The notes below the pieces were generated by a model. That model was not told where the DNA came from. It saw only the letters and a list, made by a program, of their open reading frames with translations, and searched no databases. Source: Brevipalpus yothersi (lineage: Eukaryota > Arthropoda > Arachnida > Trombidiformes > Tenuipalpidae). Taken from it: a DNA stretch of 64,000 bases. The translations under genes were made by a program, and so were the position numbers. Where the stretch lies: NCBI GenBank assembly GCA_003956705.1, contig QZCP01000384.1, positions 1 through 64,000 on the forward strand, written 5' to 3'. Positions 25,664 through 36,355 of the stretch are shown here, piece by piece. The first letter of the stretch is position 1, and every line of letters starts with the position of its first letter.

Positions 25664-25731
<68 letters not shown>

Positions 25732-28700
25732 ATGCAAGCAAATATCTTGTATAGGTAGTTTGCACAGGTATCATGAGCATTGGGCTCCTCTCTCTTTCTT
25801 TTTCTTGCCCAGTGTGTTTGAGTTGTGTCCCAGTGTGTGTTCCAGAAAGAGAAGGATAGAGAAAGAGAGAGAGAGAGAAAAAAGAGCAAAAGGAATGGAA
25901 TAAGCAGAAGAAGGCTTCATTCACTAGTTAGCCCTGTCCAAAACGTTTTCGCCGCTCTTTCACCTCAATGTTCTCTACTTAAGAGAAATTTATTGATGCG
26001 AAAAGGAGCTTCACTATTCCCATTCAACATACACTCTTTTCCACTTCTCAAGCGATTCTCTTTCTCCACACTTTCCTTGGATTCCTTTCATCGGTCAACC
26101 CAGAGTAGACAGGCCAATGAGTGAGAGCACTACTATCTTCTAATTATCTTCCTGGGTGCCCGACATTCGCCCATGGAACCAAAGATATGGCCCGGGAAAA
26201 TGTTTGTGTGTGTATGTGTATGTGTAGATTGAATTTTACAGCCCATCGAAGAAGAATAATCAGCCTGAAGCATGAAAGATCCAGTAAAAGTAATAGAGAA
26301 CCCTTGTTCTTGCTCTACTTTGGTATGAGAAAAAATTTTTGACACTCTCTCTCACTCCGTGTATTCCCTAGTCAAAGAAATATCGTTACCCAAAGATTGG
26401 AATAATACGGAGAGGAGTGGAAATAAAATTAGTCATATCATCACAGTCAGAATGCATGAATAATTGGATTCTTCTTCTTCTCCTCTGTTTATCTGATGTC
26501 TTGTGTAGTAATTCGTATGAAAATTATGCTACTCAACTCATAAACCACGTTGCATAGTACACAGATTATTCTAACTTATTGCATGCTGAAACAGCTCTGC
26601 TCTTGACATTTGTAGCTGTAACTAATGTGTTACGATTTCAGATAGGAAAAAGAGAGAGAGAAAAAAAACTAAGGTGTATAGAAACTAGATGAAAGACATC
26701 AAACAGTGACCTTGACTTTAATCCTGAGTATAATTTTTATAGTAGTAGTTGGAAAAGTTTTTCTCAAGAAATCAGAAAAGCATGAAACTGGAATGTATGT
26801 GTACATGCATGTGTACATGTCTTGAAAACGAGACAGATTAACGAGGATTTCAATTTTCATTAGCCAAAATCCTTATACCTTCACTTAACTACAGTATCTG
26901 GCACATGTGAGCTTGTTTATGTTATTCATTGACATTATGGGCAAAAATTTTCGCCCACTTAAGGTTAATCATGAATTTACGATAAAATGAGCACACACCA
27001 AAAGAAAAATTTCGCATATCATTTCTCAACATAATTCTTTCGTTGATGGGTGAAACCTTTTCGAGATTACTCATGAAAAATACGTGTATTGGAAAATTCA
27101 CTCTCTAAAACATTACATCTGAATGCTCTCTCTCTCTCTCCCTTTCTCTTGGACTCCAGGATAATCAGTAATCAGCATAATAATAGTTAACAAATGTAAA
27201 TGATTATCACAAAAGTGAACACAAAAAAAATTGGAGATGAATGTAAACTTTGATTAGACATTGTCTCAACGTGCTTCCTGTTAGCGAATACTTGTGAAGC
27301 GAGTTAATCATACTGTTTTAACATATTAAGTGAAGAAAATTTCTCTCTTTTTTTTGTGTACCTCTGATTACTATTTGGGTAAACATTAACCTCACTCATG
27401 CCAGTGGGATACACATCAAACACAAATACATACACGTATATATACACTCACAAGGTACATCCACCACACACGAAACCCTGAGGCATGCTAAATTTTGTGC
27501 GCCCATAGCAAACGCTCTTTTTTTCTACCTTCTTTCCACTCTTAGCCCCAACAGGAACTGAACTATACTAAAAATCGAATGTTTCAACCTCACTTGGGCT
27601 CCTCCTCATAAACTGTACCCGTATGTATCACTCACACATATAATGTGGATAAAATTGAGAGGACGGAACACGGGCGAAAAAGTGAAGGGTATAAATATAC
27701 TAGGCGATAAGGTTTTTCGAAGCTTTTCATGGAAGACAGACCGTATAATCGGTGTGTATTCAAGTTAAAAAAAGGAACTCAAAAAAAGAGAAAGATAAAG
27801 ATAAAGAGAGAGGGAGAGAAAAAAAATTATGATGATAATAAACGTACCTGATTTTACTGAGGCGTGAATATGATATCGGGACTCATAATATACCCACGAA
27901 AAGCCCGCTTCCACAGCCAAACGGGCCAACATACCGTATTTACTACGATCTCTATCACTAGTGGTTATGTCAACAGCTCTACCTTCATAATGTAATGATT
28001 CGGATGCATGATGATTCTCTTCATCCCAACTTTCGGTCACACGAAGCTTGATGCCAGGCCATTGATTTCGAACGGACACCGCAAGAATGTCCAATTTTTC
28101 TTTCAAAATCTGTCCCAAGGCGAAAATAGGTAAGAAAATGAGTTAGAGAGAGAGAGAAAAGGGTGAGAAAGTTTCTTCTTCTTCAATCATCATCGCTGGA
28201 AGGACATTTTCGGTAGGGGAACAGTTTTGGTGACCACGGACATGTCCATGTTTCAAAAGACAGAAGCATACACAGAAAGAGGAGTAAGTAAGGGGGAAAA
28301 CTGTGTGCTTGGTGCTAGAAGATAAAACATGAATGAATATATCCCAGGTGAGCTAGAAAATGTAGCAAATATATCTTATGCTAGAGTGCTCATTAGTTTT
28401 AACCTTCTTGCTTTCTTTCTTTCTCTCTTTCTCCCAGAAGTTTGGCTCAATTTTTCAGGCCCTTTTGAGACATGCCGAAAAGTCTTCTTCTTCTACTGCT
28501 TCTTCAAATCTCATAAGTTTTGCTTTTCTAATGAGCCAAGTATGTACCTTTTGGCCATTTGGATGGGCCTTTTCTTCCATTCAATTTCGCCCAAACATAT
28601 TTCGCTTGTCTTTCTATCCTCAACATCGCTGATCACTATGTATGTGTGTGTGTCCCGCTATTTTTCCTTGTTTATCTTGCTTTTGGGGTCGCATTTTCGA

Positions 28701-28813
28701 CTGGACAAGGACGGAACCCTCTTTTTTTCGGGACCCTGTAACTAAGCAGTGTTCACATCGCCTCTCACCCTCTGGTCACTTAGGGCCATCAAGAAATTTA
28801 AGTGCAAGTGAGT

Positions 28814-28912
<99 letters not shown>

Positions 28913-29448
28913 NNNNNNNNNNNNNNNNNNNNNNNNNNNNNNNNNNNNNNNNNNNNNNNNNNNNNNNNNNNNNNNNNNNNNNNNNNNNNNNNNNNNNNNN
29001 NNNNNNNNNNNNNNNNNNNNNNNNNNNNNNNNNNNNNNNNNNNNNNNNNNNNNNNNNNNNNNNNNNNNNNNNNNNNNNNNNNNNNNNNNNNNNNNNNNNN
29101 NNNNNNNNNNNNNNNNNNNNNNNNNNNNNNNNNNNNNNNNNNNNNNNNNNNNNNNNNNNNNNNNNNNNNNNNNNNNNNNNNNNNNNNNNNNNNNNNNNNN
29201 NNNNNNNNNNNNNNNNNNNNNNNNNNNNNNNNNNNNNNNNNNNNNNNNNNNNNNNNNNNNNNNNNNNNNNNNNNNNNNNNNNNNNNNNNNNNNNNNNNNN
29301 NNNNNNNNNNNNNNNNNNNNNNNNNNNNNNNNNNNNNNNNNNNNNNNNNNNNNNNNNNNNNNNNNNNNNNNNNNNNNNNNNNNNNNNNNNNNNNNNNNNN
29401 NNNNNNNNNNNNNNNNNNNNNNNNNNNNNNNNNNNNNNNNNNNNNNNN

Positions 29449-29522
<74 letters not shown>

Positions 29523-30495
29523 TTTGAGGAGGGTTAAGAAGTCTCAAGAATCAGGGAGAGAAAGAGAAAAAGAAAGAGCGAAACTGAAGTGGCAGAATAT
29601 AAGAGCTACTTAGAAATCTGTAAAGTTCAGGGTAAATAAGTAATTGACTAATCTTTCTGATGTTCTCTCTAAACACAAACCAATTACAATATTTTCAATT
29701 ATAATTTTCACTTCTTATTTTTCTACTTTTCTCTTCTCTCTCTCTCTCTTTCTTTTTCAAAGATGTTGAAAAGAGAAATAGAAGGTTAAGAAAAGAGGAA
29801 GAAAGAGATGAAAAATAATACCACCAAAAAAAGGGCAAGCAAAAGGTAAGCTAACACTGGCAGGACAAAGCTCTACTCTCTGTTCTCTATAAGTTTTTCT
29901 ATAAACAAGCAACAAAACACAATCGTAAACAAATCTGCATACCAATCGGCTGCTATCGATCAATAGTAGTGTTGAGGTTAAGGTGAGGACCAACTTTTTC
30001 GATTGGCTTATAGAGAGGCAGGAAAAAGTCTCAAAAGGACCCGAAAATAGAAGAATGACTGTGTGTAGTATATCAGTCGAGTGGGAGTTTGGTTTGTATG
30101 TGTGTGTGGTTTGTTAAACTTGCTTCGTTCTTAGCCTTTCTCTTCTCCTTTCTCACTTGATTCACCGAAAGAGGTAGGCAAGTTAACCATTATATAGCGA
30201 AAAATTCAAAGAAACTATATATTCTAAGTGAATTGGTTTTCGAGAGAATCGAGACAAAATAGGTGAAAGTTTCAAGATGGACTGTCGTCAAGTTTTGAAA
30301 AAGAGAGAGAGAGAGGATTTTCAATATTTACGGTCAAAATTTTCTATTATCGTTCATAAACATTGAACAAAAATGTAGTTATTGGGAAAATACATCAACG
30401 GAAATGATAGAATTTTGATGTACTTCCGAGACAATACATAGGAGGGATGTCGAATAGTTTTCGATTGATAATCGACTGATGAGAGAGAAAAAAGC

Positions 30496-30543
<48 letters not shown>

Positions 30544-31102
30544 ACCGATTAGCATATCAAATCGATTAGGAAGTTGAAGAATATTTGTAGTTGGATCCTC
30601 TCTTCTCTAGATTCTATCACATTTCATTACACAAAATATTCTGTACTCAAGCTCATCATGGAATAAAATTCATTCAAGATAAGATAAGATATTGGGACAA
30701 GAGATTTGGAATGAATCAATGAAATGTTGAAAAACGATAGTGGAGAATTGTTCATCAAAATGGAAAATGAAAGTAGATAATATTACTAACCTGAGTTCCC
30801 AAGCGATCAGCTCCGGTTCCTTCTTCATCTTTAAAAACGATATCATCATTATAATTTGGAACTAGATCACGAAATCGAGTATCATCACGCTTAATTTTAC
30901 CCTCACTAGGACCGGAAGCACCGATTGTTTTCTCAGACACATTTGGAACATGCTGTTGAAGTACCAACGGAGTCATCTTACGTGACACACGACGTCGTCC
31001 AAGTCCTCGACCGGGGCCACAAGCCATGGTCGTTTGAATATATAATATGATCACGTATAAGCTTGCAAAAATTGTGCTCGCTTTACTCTTTGATAATCTC
31101 AT
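21193..31102 (-). CDS. hh: Hedgehog signalling protein
   Basis: Three exons, 31102-30791, 28109-27848 and 22442-21193, splice in phase to give 607 residues. A signal peptide precedes C28 in CGPGRGLGRRR, the palmitoylated N-terminus. The signalling domain contains DDTRFRDLVPNYNDDIVF, SLHYEGRAVDITTSDRDRSK and AVEAGFSWVYYESRYHIH. Cleavage falls between G201 and C202 (GCFSGN), so the signalling peptide is 174 residues, the same as in Shh. The Hint autoprocessing domain keeps C202, D246 (FLDRD), T269 and H272 (TESH) and the ASCYA Cys, so cholesterol-coupled self-cleavage should work. Two low-complexity inserts (about 280-345, Ser-rich; about 373-450, Asn/Ser/Lys-rich) enlarge the Hint domain. Two Cys conserved in other signalling domains are replaced (L106 and A187). 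Secreted morphogen acting through Patched and Smoothened. Confidence 0.97.
23490..23548 (+). repeat. (CT)n microsatellite
   Basis: About 29 CT units in hedgehog intron 2. Confidence 0.95.
24827..24902 (+). repeat. (CT)n microsatellite
   Basis: About 37 CT units; first of five long tracts in a 900-base cluster inside hedgehog intron 2. Confidence 0.95.
25088..25139 (+). repeat. (GA)n microsatellite
   Basis: About 25 GA units; purines on the plus strand, opposite to the tract at 24827-24902. Confidence 0.95.
25270..25316 (+). repeat. (GA)n microsatellite
   Basis: About 23 GA units, third tract of the cluster. Confidence 0.95.
25431..25479 (+). repeat. (CT)n microsatellite
   Basis: About 24 CT units; orientation flips again relative to both neighbours. 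Confidence 0.95.
25667..25730 (+). repeat. (GA)n microsatellite
   Basis: About 32 GA units, last tract of the alternating cluster. Confidence 0.95.
28834..28912 (+). repeat. (GA)n tract at left edge of gap
   Basis: About 39 GA units preceded by a few GAAA units and running directly into the Ns. Confidence 0.95.
28913..29448. other. Assembly gap (536 Ns)
   Basis: A run of N flanked on both sides by (GA)n in the same orientation, so the missing sequence is at least partly dinucleotide repeat. It lies inside a hedgehog intron and does not interrupt coding sequence. Confidence 0.99.
29449..29520 (+). repeat. (GA)n tract at right edge of gap
   Basis: About 36 GA units emerging from the Ns in the same orientation as the left flank. 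Confidence 0.95.
30500..30540 (+). repeat. (GA)n microsatellite
   Basis: About 20 GA units, 250 bases 3' (in gene sense) of hedgehog exon 1. Confidence 0.95.
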
Positions 31103-31949
31103 CGCTTGTATGGATTATCCGAAATTGGTAATCTTCCAGGCTGGAGTGGCCACTACTCCAACGAGAGCGGATTCCGCCGTGAACAACATGGAATACTTAA
31201 CCAGAACAATAAAAGAACAATCAGCGGCAAGCTATGGTGGAGGATTAGTAGAAGCGGAAGAGAAGCTTTGTGGCAAATAATCCAAGGACAGGGAATACAA
31301 ACAATCGAAATGATCCGAAAGAGTGAGAAAAATAATTATGAAGACAAAACAACCAATCAACGTTAATACACACAGACACCAATCACGTTGCAAGATGGAC
31401 ACTGAAAACACGTCTGAGAAAGATGGAGATAATCTCAACAAACGAACTTCGTCAGGGCAAGAGAAAACAAATTGTATTCACTCACAATGTCTACACACAC
31501 ACACATATGAGAGAACAAAAATTATGATTATTCAAATATTTGAATCAAATTAGTATTCCTCAAGAAAAATTTCCTCATTCTCCTTGTCATTCAATCAACT
31601 ATGAGTCGAAAAGTTTTTCTCTCTCTCTTTCATTCATTGTAATGCTATACTCTCTCTTCTCTCTCTCTCTCTTTCTTTCTCCTCTCTCTTTTCTCCCTTT
31701 TTCAGAATCGGCTCTGTATGATGATGATCTTGGTGGCCCAACAAGCTCCTCCTTATGGAGGCCAGGCCGTTGGCTGTTCAGGCCCGATAATCGACACCCA
31801 TAATCACCATCATCATTTTCTCTCTCTTTCTTCAGACTCCCAAGACTTCTTCTTCTCTAAGAACTTCAATCTTCTTCTTCTTTTTCTTGAGCCATCTCAC
31901 CTTTAGGACCCCCTCTGCCCCCTCTCCCCCTAGAGAGAGAGATCCAGTT

Positions 31950-31952
<3 letters not shown>

Positions 31953-31991
<39 letters not shown>
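31953..31991 (+). repeat. (CT)n microsatellite
   Basis: About 19 CT units in the hedgehog upstream region. Confidence 0.95.
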
Positions 31992-31994
<3 letters not shown>

Positions 31995-32196
31995 GTTTGC
32001 CTCTTTTGGCCGATCGTTTGCCGTTTAGCCGCTTCAACGCTCTCCCTTACCTGGCCACTTGGTGGCCTTTAACCGCTGCCAAACAGAGAGAGAGAGAGAG
32101 AGAGAAGAGGAAAAAAGTTCGCCCATAACACCCCAAAAATACGGGCCTGTTGGAAAAAGCGCGTAAGGCCGGTAGTTAGAGAGCAGCACCCATTGA

Positions 32197-32217
32197 GTGG
32201 GTGGTCATGCCACCCAC
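32197..32217. promoter_or_regulatory. Palindrome containing a Gli/Ci-type site
   Basis: Perfect 8-base arms GTGGGTGG and CCACCCAC surround a 5-base spacer TCATG. The left arm with the first two spacer bases reads TGGGTGGTC (32198-32206), the exact reverse complement of the Gli/Ci consensus GACCACCCA. It lies about 1.1 kb upstream of the hedgehog start codon. Binding is an inference. Confidence 0.5.
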
Positions 32218-32224
32218 ATCGGTC

Positions 32225-32251
32225 CAACGATGATCATCGAGATCATCGTTG
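32225..32251. promoter_or_regulatory. Perfect 11-base inverted repeat upstream of hedgehog
   Basis: Arms CAACGATGATC and GATCATCGTTG surround a 5-base spacer ATCGA. It starts seven bases after the Gli-type palindrome. It could be a dimer-binding site or a hairpin; no factor is recognised. Confidence 0.45.
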
Positions 32252-32347
32252 AAGCTTGTTTTTCTGTTGTGGATTTGAATTTTTTATCAACTACCAATAC
32301 CAACTGATAGAAATAATTTTTGTTTGTGTGATTTACACTTGATGTAA

Positions 32348-32350
<3 letters not shown>

Positions 32351-32396
<46 letters not shown>
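32351..32396 (+). repeat. (GA)n microsatellite
   Basis: About 22 GA units, 100 bases right of the palindrome pair. Confidence 0.95.
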
Positions 32397-32399
<3 letters not shown>

Positions 32400-33613
32400 C
32401 TATCCACTGGCGTGATGCTTCGTACTCACAATTGTGGTCTCTTGTGTCATCGATTTAATATTTTGTAATTTCTTGATTATCTTGAGAATGGTATTTTGAG
32501 CTGCATAAGATTTGATCAGAAGAAGATATAAATTCAATGATAAACAGCAGGCGAAGCATTTAGCTGGCTAATTATGAGCTAATTTCATTTGCTCTTCAGC
32601 TTTGATACGTTTTGGAGATCTTTTTAGCGCTTAGACCGCCAAGATGGTTCCCATTTCTGCAATACTCATCAGGATAAGATTATATCGAGACAAGTCGAGG
32701 AAAAGGGAGAGAGAGAGAGAGTGGTTCAACTAGATCACCTCGGTGCCAAAGCGCTGCCACTAGAACATGTTCTCAAGACATGATTTGATCTGTGATTTAT
32801 GTAAGTTCATCCATGTTCTCCTTCTTCTTCTTTATTATAGGAAAATTTTCAACCATCACTCAACATTGATATACCAGATTCTCTTGATAGCATTTCTCTT
32901 GGGTGTACAAACAATATTCTACACCTTGGCTTGCATGAAAATTCCGTTCATTTTTTCGATGAGCTTGATCAGAATTACTTTTACAAGATAATTTATTATT
33001 CATACTTGCATTCATTATCACTTCATTCAGTCTTACTCATAATTGCTGAAATATCTTTCAGGTAGGCTCGTGTTTATTTTTACTAGAATCTTAATGAAAG
33101 GTAGCAATAGGATCTCTTAGAGGTTGCACATTACTAGAATAACCAAAGGAAAAAGGAATGAGAAGAGATGTAATGGAAAGAGAGAGAGAGAGAGGTGAAG
33201 AGAAAGAAGGTTGCTGATGATCAACTATTGTGGAAGGTGAATCGATGCTGAGATTATTCTGGCAAGCCAGGTAATTAATTTTCTGAAGAGAAATTTGATC
33301 CAATGGAAACTGATAGGAATACTTTACATCGAATAACAGTGAGGATGATTAATGAACTTGAGATAGTGAGAAACTTTTGGCTGAACTTGATAGGATGAAT
33401 ACATTCAGATAGGCAGATATTTATCGAGAAAATGTTTGAATTGATCAGATGGGTTCATAAAACGACAACGATAAAGATTTGGAGGTGATTTTGAGGAATC
33501 AAATTTGGCCTTTTAATAGAATAGAAATTGAGTTATGCTGAATGATACACCAGGAAATAAGTTTCATAACCAAACGTTGTATAAATATATTTTCGATATA
33601 GGTAGGAAAAGAT

Positions 33614-34863
33614 TCAAAACTTCAAATTGCTGATGTTCGGAAGGTCAGGAAGTTTCATATCTTTGATTTGTTGAGGAATATTCATATTTTTCACTGCTGA
33701 TACTGCTCTAGCTGGGGCAGTGGCTAGACCAGCCTGCAAGAGAACAACATTCAGTCTGATTTACTTTAAATAAAGGCATGGGGAAGGAGGTACCTCTTGT
33801 TTTTCTAACTTATTCTGCTCTTCTATTCTCTGCAGAATTTCGTTAGCATTTGTCTCCAAAACCATACCTCCCATGACTAGTTCATTTAAAATATAGTGAA
33901 CCTAGTGAGAAGAGGAGATGAAAATATTAGCTGCAATCATCATGGAAATGAAGGCAATGGTGAGGTGTAAGAATACGAGCTAAGTTCAATCACACACTCA
34001 AATCATTATCCTTGAGAGGTGATGGAGTACGCTCAACATGCATGGAGAGATATTTAAACGTAATTCAATAACTATACGGTTGCCAGACAGAGACACGCAA
34101 GTGATGAGGAAAAGAAATCCTTGATCTCTGAACCCTCATCACTTCAATGATGTGTTGTAGACTTTCCAGTGGAGAGTTGATGAGAGGACGGTAATTACAA
34201 TCATCGATTAGAGCCATATATTGATTCATGAGCGAACCTTTCATTTAACTTACTTTGTCAACATGATATATAAGATCTAATTCACAAACATTCTCAAAAC
34301 ATTTATCCAAAGTTTCAACGAAGACCTGGTAAAAATAAATTGGATGTATCAGCTAGCAAACAAAAAATCATGAATAAATCAAGTAAATCAATATACCTGG
34401 ATGAGATCTAGAATTCCTAGTTCACTTTCTGATGAATCAACGCAAAATACGAAATAAAGAGTGGCATAATGTCGATAAATCAGACGATAATCAGAGCCTC
34501 CAATCAATCTGAAACAAGAACGATAATGGCATGAGAAAAGTTTCAAACGTCATGGAAACAAAGCGGCAAATAATAATAATCGTTCAATCGAAAATGACTT
34601 ACGTTCCACCTTCTAGAAAATTGCACACCACAGAATCATCTCTCTTAGAAACAAGTTGAAATGTTTCTCTGATTATTTGTTGCTGTAAATCTTCCGGCTA
34701 GAAAAAAAGTGTAAATTCAAATAGTTAATATAGTTCAACATCATAACCATTCATAATTATTTGGGTCAATAACATCAAATAAGCACACACTCACATAGTA
34801 TTGATAAAATTTTGACAATCTAGGCTTTCCATAATTATTGAATACCAGGATAGCTTTGATCAT
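33614..34863 (-). CDS. AP3S: AP-3 complex subunit sigma
   Basis: Six exons, 34863-34795, 34697-34603, 34508-34397, 34325-34254, 33901-33794 and 33733-33614, all GT-AG and in phase, giving 191 residues (human AP3S1 has 193). The sequence starts MIKAILVFNNYGKPRLSKFY and keeps RETFQLVSKRDD, LIGGSDYRLIYRHYATLYF, VDSSESELGILDLIQVFVET, KCFENVCELDLI and VMGGMVLETN; APARAVSAVKNMN near the end is diagnostic of AP-3 rather than AP-1 or AP-2 sigma. The C-terminal tail is shorter and diverges from vertebrates. The small sigma chain is part of the AP-3 adaptor core that sorts cargo from endosomes to lysosomes and lysosome-related organelles. The gene is divergent from RpL13A, with 313 bases between start codons. 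Confidence 0.97.
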
Positions 34864-35176
34864 CGCGCGATCACCAAATAATAATCAAAATTTACTCTCA
34901 CAGAAAAATAAATCAATCGAAAGAGGTAAAAACAATTAAACTCTCCTCTGATCAGAATGTGTATACAATTAAAAATGAATGAAAAAAACAATCAAAATAA
35001 AAAAAAATGAAAACAAATAAAGTTTACACAATAGATGGCGCTGTACCCTTGTAAATTATTAATCGATCCCCAAAACATGCGGCTTTATGTTTCCGTTTCC
35101 TGTTTTAGTGTTGATCAAATTAGTCTGTGTTTTGTCTGGTCTCGTCCGAGAGAATCAGTTTAAATTGTAATTAATA
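34864..35176. promoter_or_regulatory. Bidirectional promoter between AP3S and RpL13A
   Basis: Only 313 bases separate the two divergent start codons. The right part has a pyrimidine-rich stretch (about 35089-35107, TTTCCGTTTCCTGTTTTAG) that could carry the terminal-oligopyrimidine start expected of a ribosomal protein gene. No TATA box was recognised. Confidence 0.6.
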
Positions 35177-36196
35177 ATGACCGGATTTAAGGAAAAGGTT
35201 GGTAATCCTTGTGGAGTACGCTTTGAGGTACTTTTGTGTACTTATGTGTTTTTGTTTGTTCTGATTTTCAGGCTATCGTGATCGATGGTAAAGGCCATCT
35301 TCTAGGAAGACTGGCTGCCATTGTAGCCAAGACACTTTTACAAGGTAAGTTTTTGGGCTCGTTTGATGATAATGTTTGAGTGTTTGATGCATGTTTCCAT
35401 GTATCGAAGATCTTTAAGGAACATGGTTTCTCTGGTTTTATGAATATCAACGTTAATCTGATTTATGTCTTCTTCTCTTCCCTGAAACAGGCCAGAAAGT
35501 AGTCGTTGTCAGATGTGAAGGCATCAATATATCCGGCTCCTTCTACCGTAACAAATTGAAATACCTTTCATTCTTGAGAAAAAGATGTAATGTCAATCCT
35601 AAACGTGGTCCTTTCCATTTTCGTGCACCTTCTAAAATCTTCTGGCGAACAGTGAGAGGAATGCTGCCACACAAAACTCACCGAGGAGCTGTTGCACTCC
35701 AAAGACTTAGAGTAAAGGAAGGTTGTCCACCTCCTTACGATAAACAGAAGAAAATGGTTGTCCCAGCAGCCCTTAGGATTTTGAGGCTAGGACCAACGCG
35801 AAGAGTAAGTACTACTTTCCTCTCCTCATCTGTCTACTCTAATTTCCCAATGATGAAATAAATATCCTTATCTACATTAGATGATTTTCGTGATAAAACA
35901 ATTCTATCTGACCCAAATTTTTCGTTCATCAAGACGATATTGTTTTGAGTCCAGTTTGCTCATTCTCTTTATTCTCTCCATTTCAGTACTGCGTTCTTGG
36001 TCGTCTATCTCATGAAGTAGGCTGGAAATATCAACCTCTCATCGAGACTCTCGAAGCTCGAAGGAAAGCACGCTCTCAAATTCGTTATGGTAAAATGCAG
36101 ATACAATCTAAGCTCCGGGAGCAAGCTAAAAAATCTCTCGAGAAGCAATTGAAACCTTTACAAGATATTGTTCGAAGTTATGGATTTACTGCGTAA
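35177..36196 (+). CDS. RpL13A: 60S ribosomal protein L13A (uL13)
   Basis: Four exons, 35177-35197, 35272-35344, 35491-35804 and 35987-36196, in phase, encode 205 residues, the usual length. Motifs include IDGKGHLLGRLAAIVAK, VVVRCEGINISGSFYRNKLK, FHFRAPSKIFWRTVRGMLPH, RLKVKEG-type RLRVKEGCPPPYDKQKK and ALRILRLGPTRRYCVLGRLS. The first exon codes for only seven residues, and the first intron is 74 bases. The protein is a structural component of the large ribosomal subunit; in vertebrates it also has a regulatory role outside the ribosome. An AATAAA overlaps the stop codon. The introns were checked for snoRNAs because vertebrate RPL13A introns host box C/D snoRNAs; the third has a candidate. Confidence 0.98.
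35841..35919 (+). ncRNA. Candidate box C/D snoRNA in RpL13A intron 3
   Basis: The intron contains a perfect C box ATGATGA (35850-35856), an internal C'-like GTGATAA (35890-35896) and a perfect D box CTGA (35908-35911). AATTT before the C box and AAATT after the D box could close a short terminal stem. The D box is 75 bases from the 3' splice site, the spacing favoured for intronic C/D snoRNAs. The guide segment ahead of D (about AAACAATTCTAT) was not matched to rRNA, so this is a candidate only. Confidence 0.4.
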
Positions 36197-36201
36197 ATAA
36201 A
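36196..36201 (+). promoter_or_regulatory. Polyadenylation signal overlapping the RpL13A stop codon
   Basis: AATAAA begins at the last base of the TAA stop (36194-36196), implying an extremely short 3' UTR of roughly 20-30 bases. No other hexamer follows before the convergent gene. Confidence 0.55.
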
Positions 36202-36300
36202 TCGATGGAGTTTTGTAACTTATTCCCGCTGTTTTGCTCGTATTTTCTAATAATGCATCAACTCTTCGTTCCATGTGATGTGAGAGTTATCCACATGCTT

Positions 36301-36306
36301 TTTATT
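36301..36306 (-). promoter_or_regulatory. Polyadenylation signal of the SERHL-like gene
   Basis: AATAAA on the minus strand, 50 bases past the stop codon at 36356. The two convergent 3' ends therefore probably stop about 60-70 bases apart without overlapping. Confidence 0.6.
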
Positions 36307-36355
36307 TTTCACATTTTCCCTTAGCCCATGACATTGTCCTTGGCTTGTCCATGAG

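Larger units (their letters stand above)
22443..27847 (-). other. hh: Second intron of hedgehog
   Basis: This 5.4-kb intron is crowded with long (CT)n and (GA)n tracts in both orientations, densest at 24.8-25.7 kb. A one-mismatch Gli-like motif GGCCACCCA lies at 23383-23391. Small opposing open frames with signal-peptide-like starts occur at 24208-24417 (+) and 24372-24662 (-), too weak to annotate as genes. Confidence 0.8.
28110..30790 (-). other. hh: First intron of hedgehog, containing an assembly gap
   Basis: This 2.7-kb intron separates the two exons of the signalling domain. It contains the Ns at 28913-29448, (GA)n on both sides of them, and (GA)n at 30500-30540. No other gene is supported in it. 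Confidence 0.85.
31103..33613. other. Upstream region of hedgehog
   Basis: This separates the hedgehog start codon from the 3' end of the AP-3 sigma gene on the same strand. The part at about 31.7-32.2 kb is richer in G+C than its surroundings. It carries (CT)n at 31953-31991, (GA)n at 32351-32396, and two perfect palindromes at 32197-32217 and 32225-32251. It is the likely hedgehog promoter and enhancer region. No protein-coding gene is supported. Confidence 0.6.

Noticed and set aside
25063..25924. Long frames rich in SLSL or RERE repeats on both strands
   Set aside because: These are translations of (CT)n and (GA)n tracts, with no other coding signal.
28329..28745. 138-codon plus-strand frame inside hedgehog intron 1
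   Set aside because: Phe/Leu/Ser-rich from pyrimidine-rich DNA, no domain, and no splice or start context that stands out.
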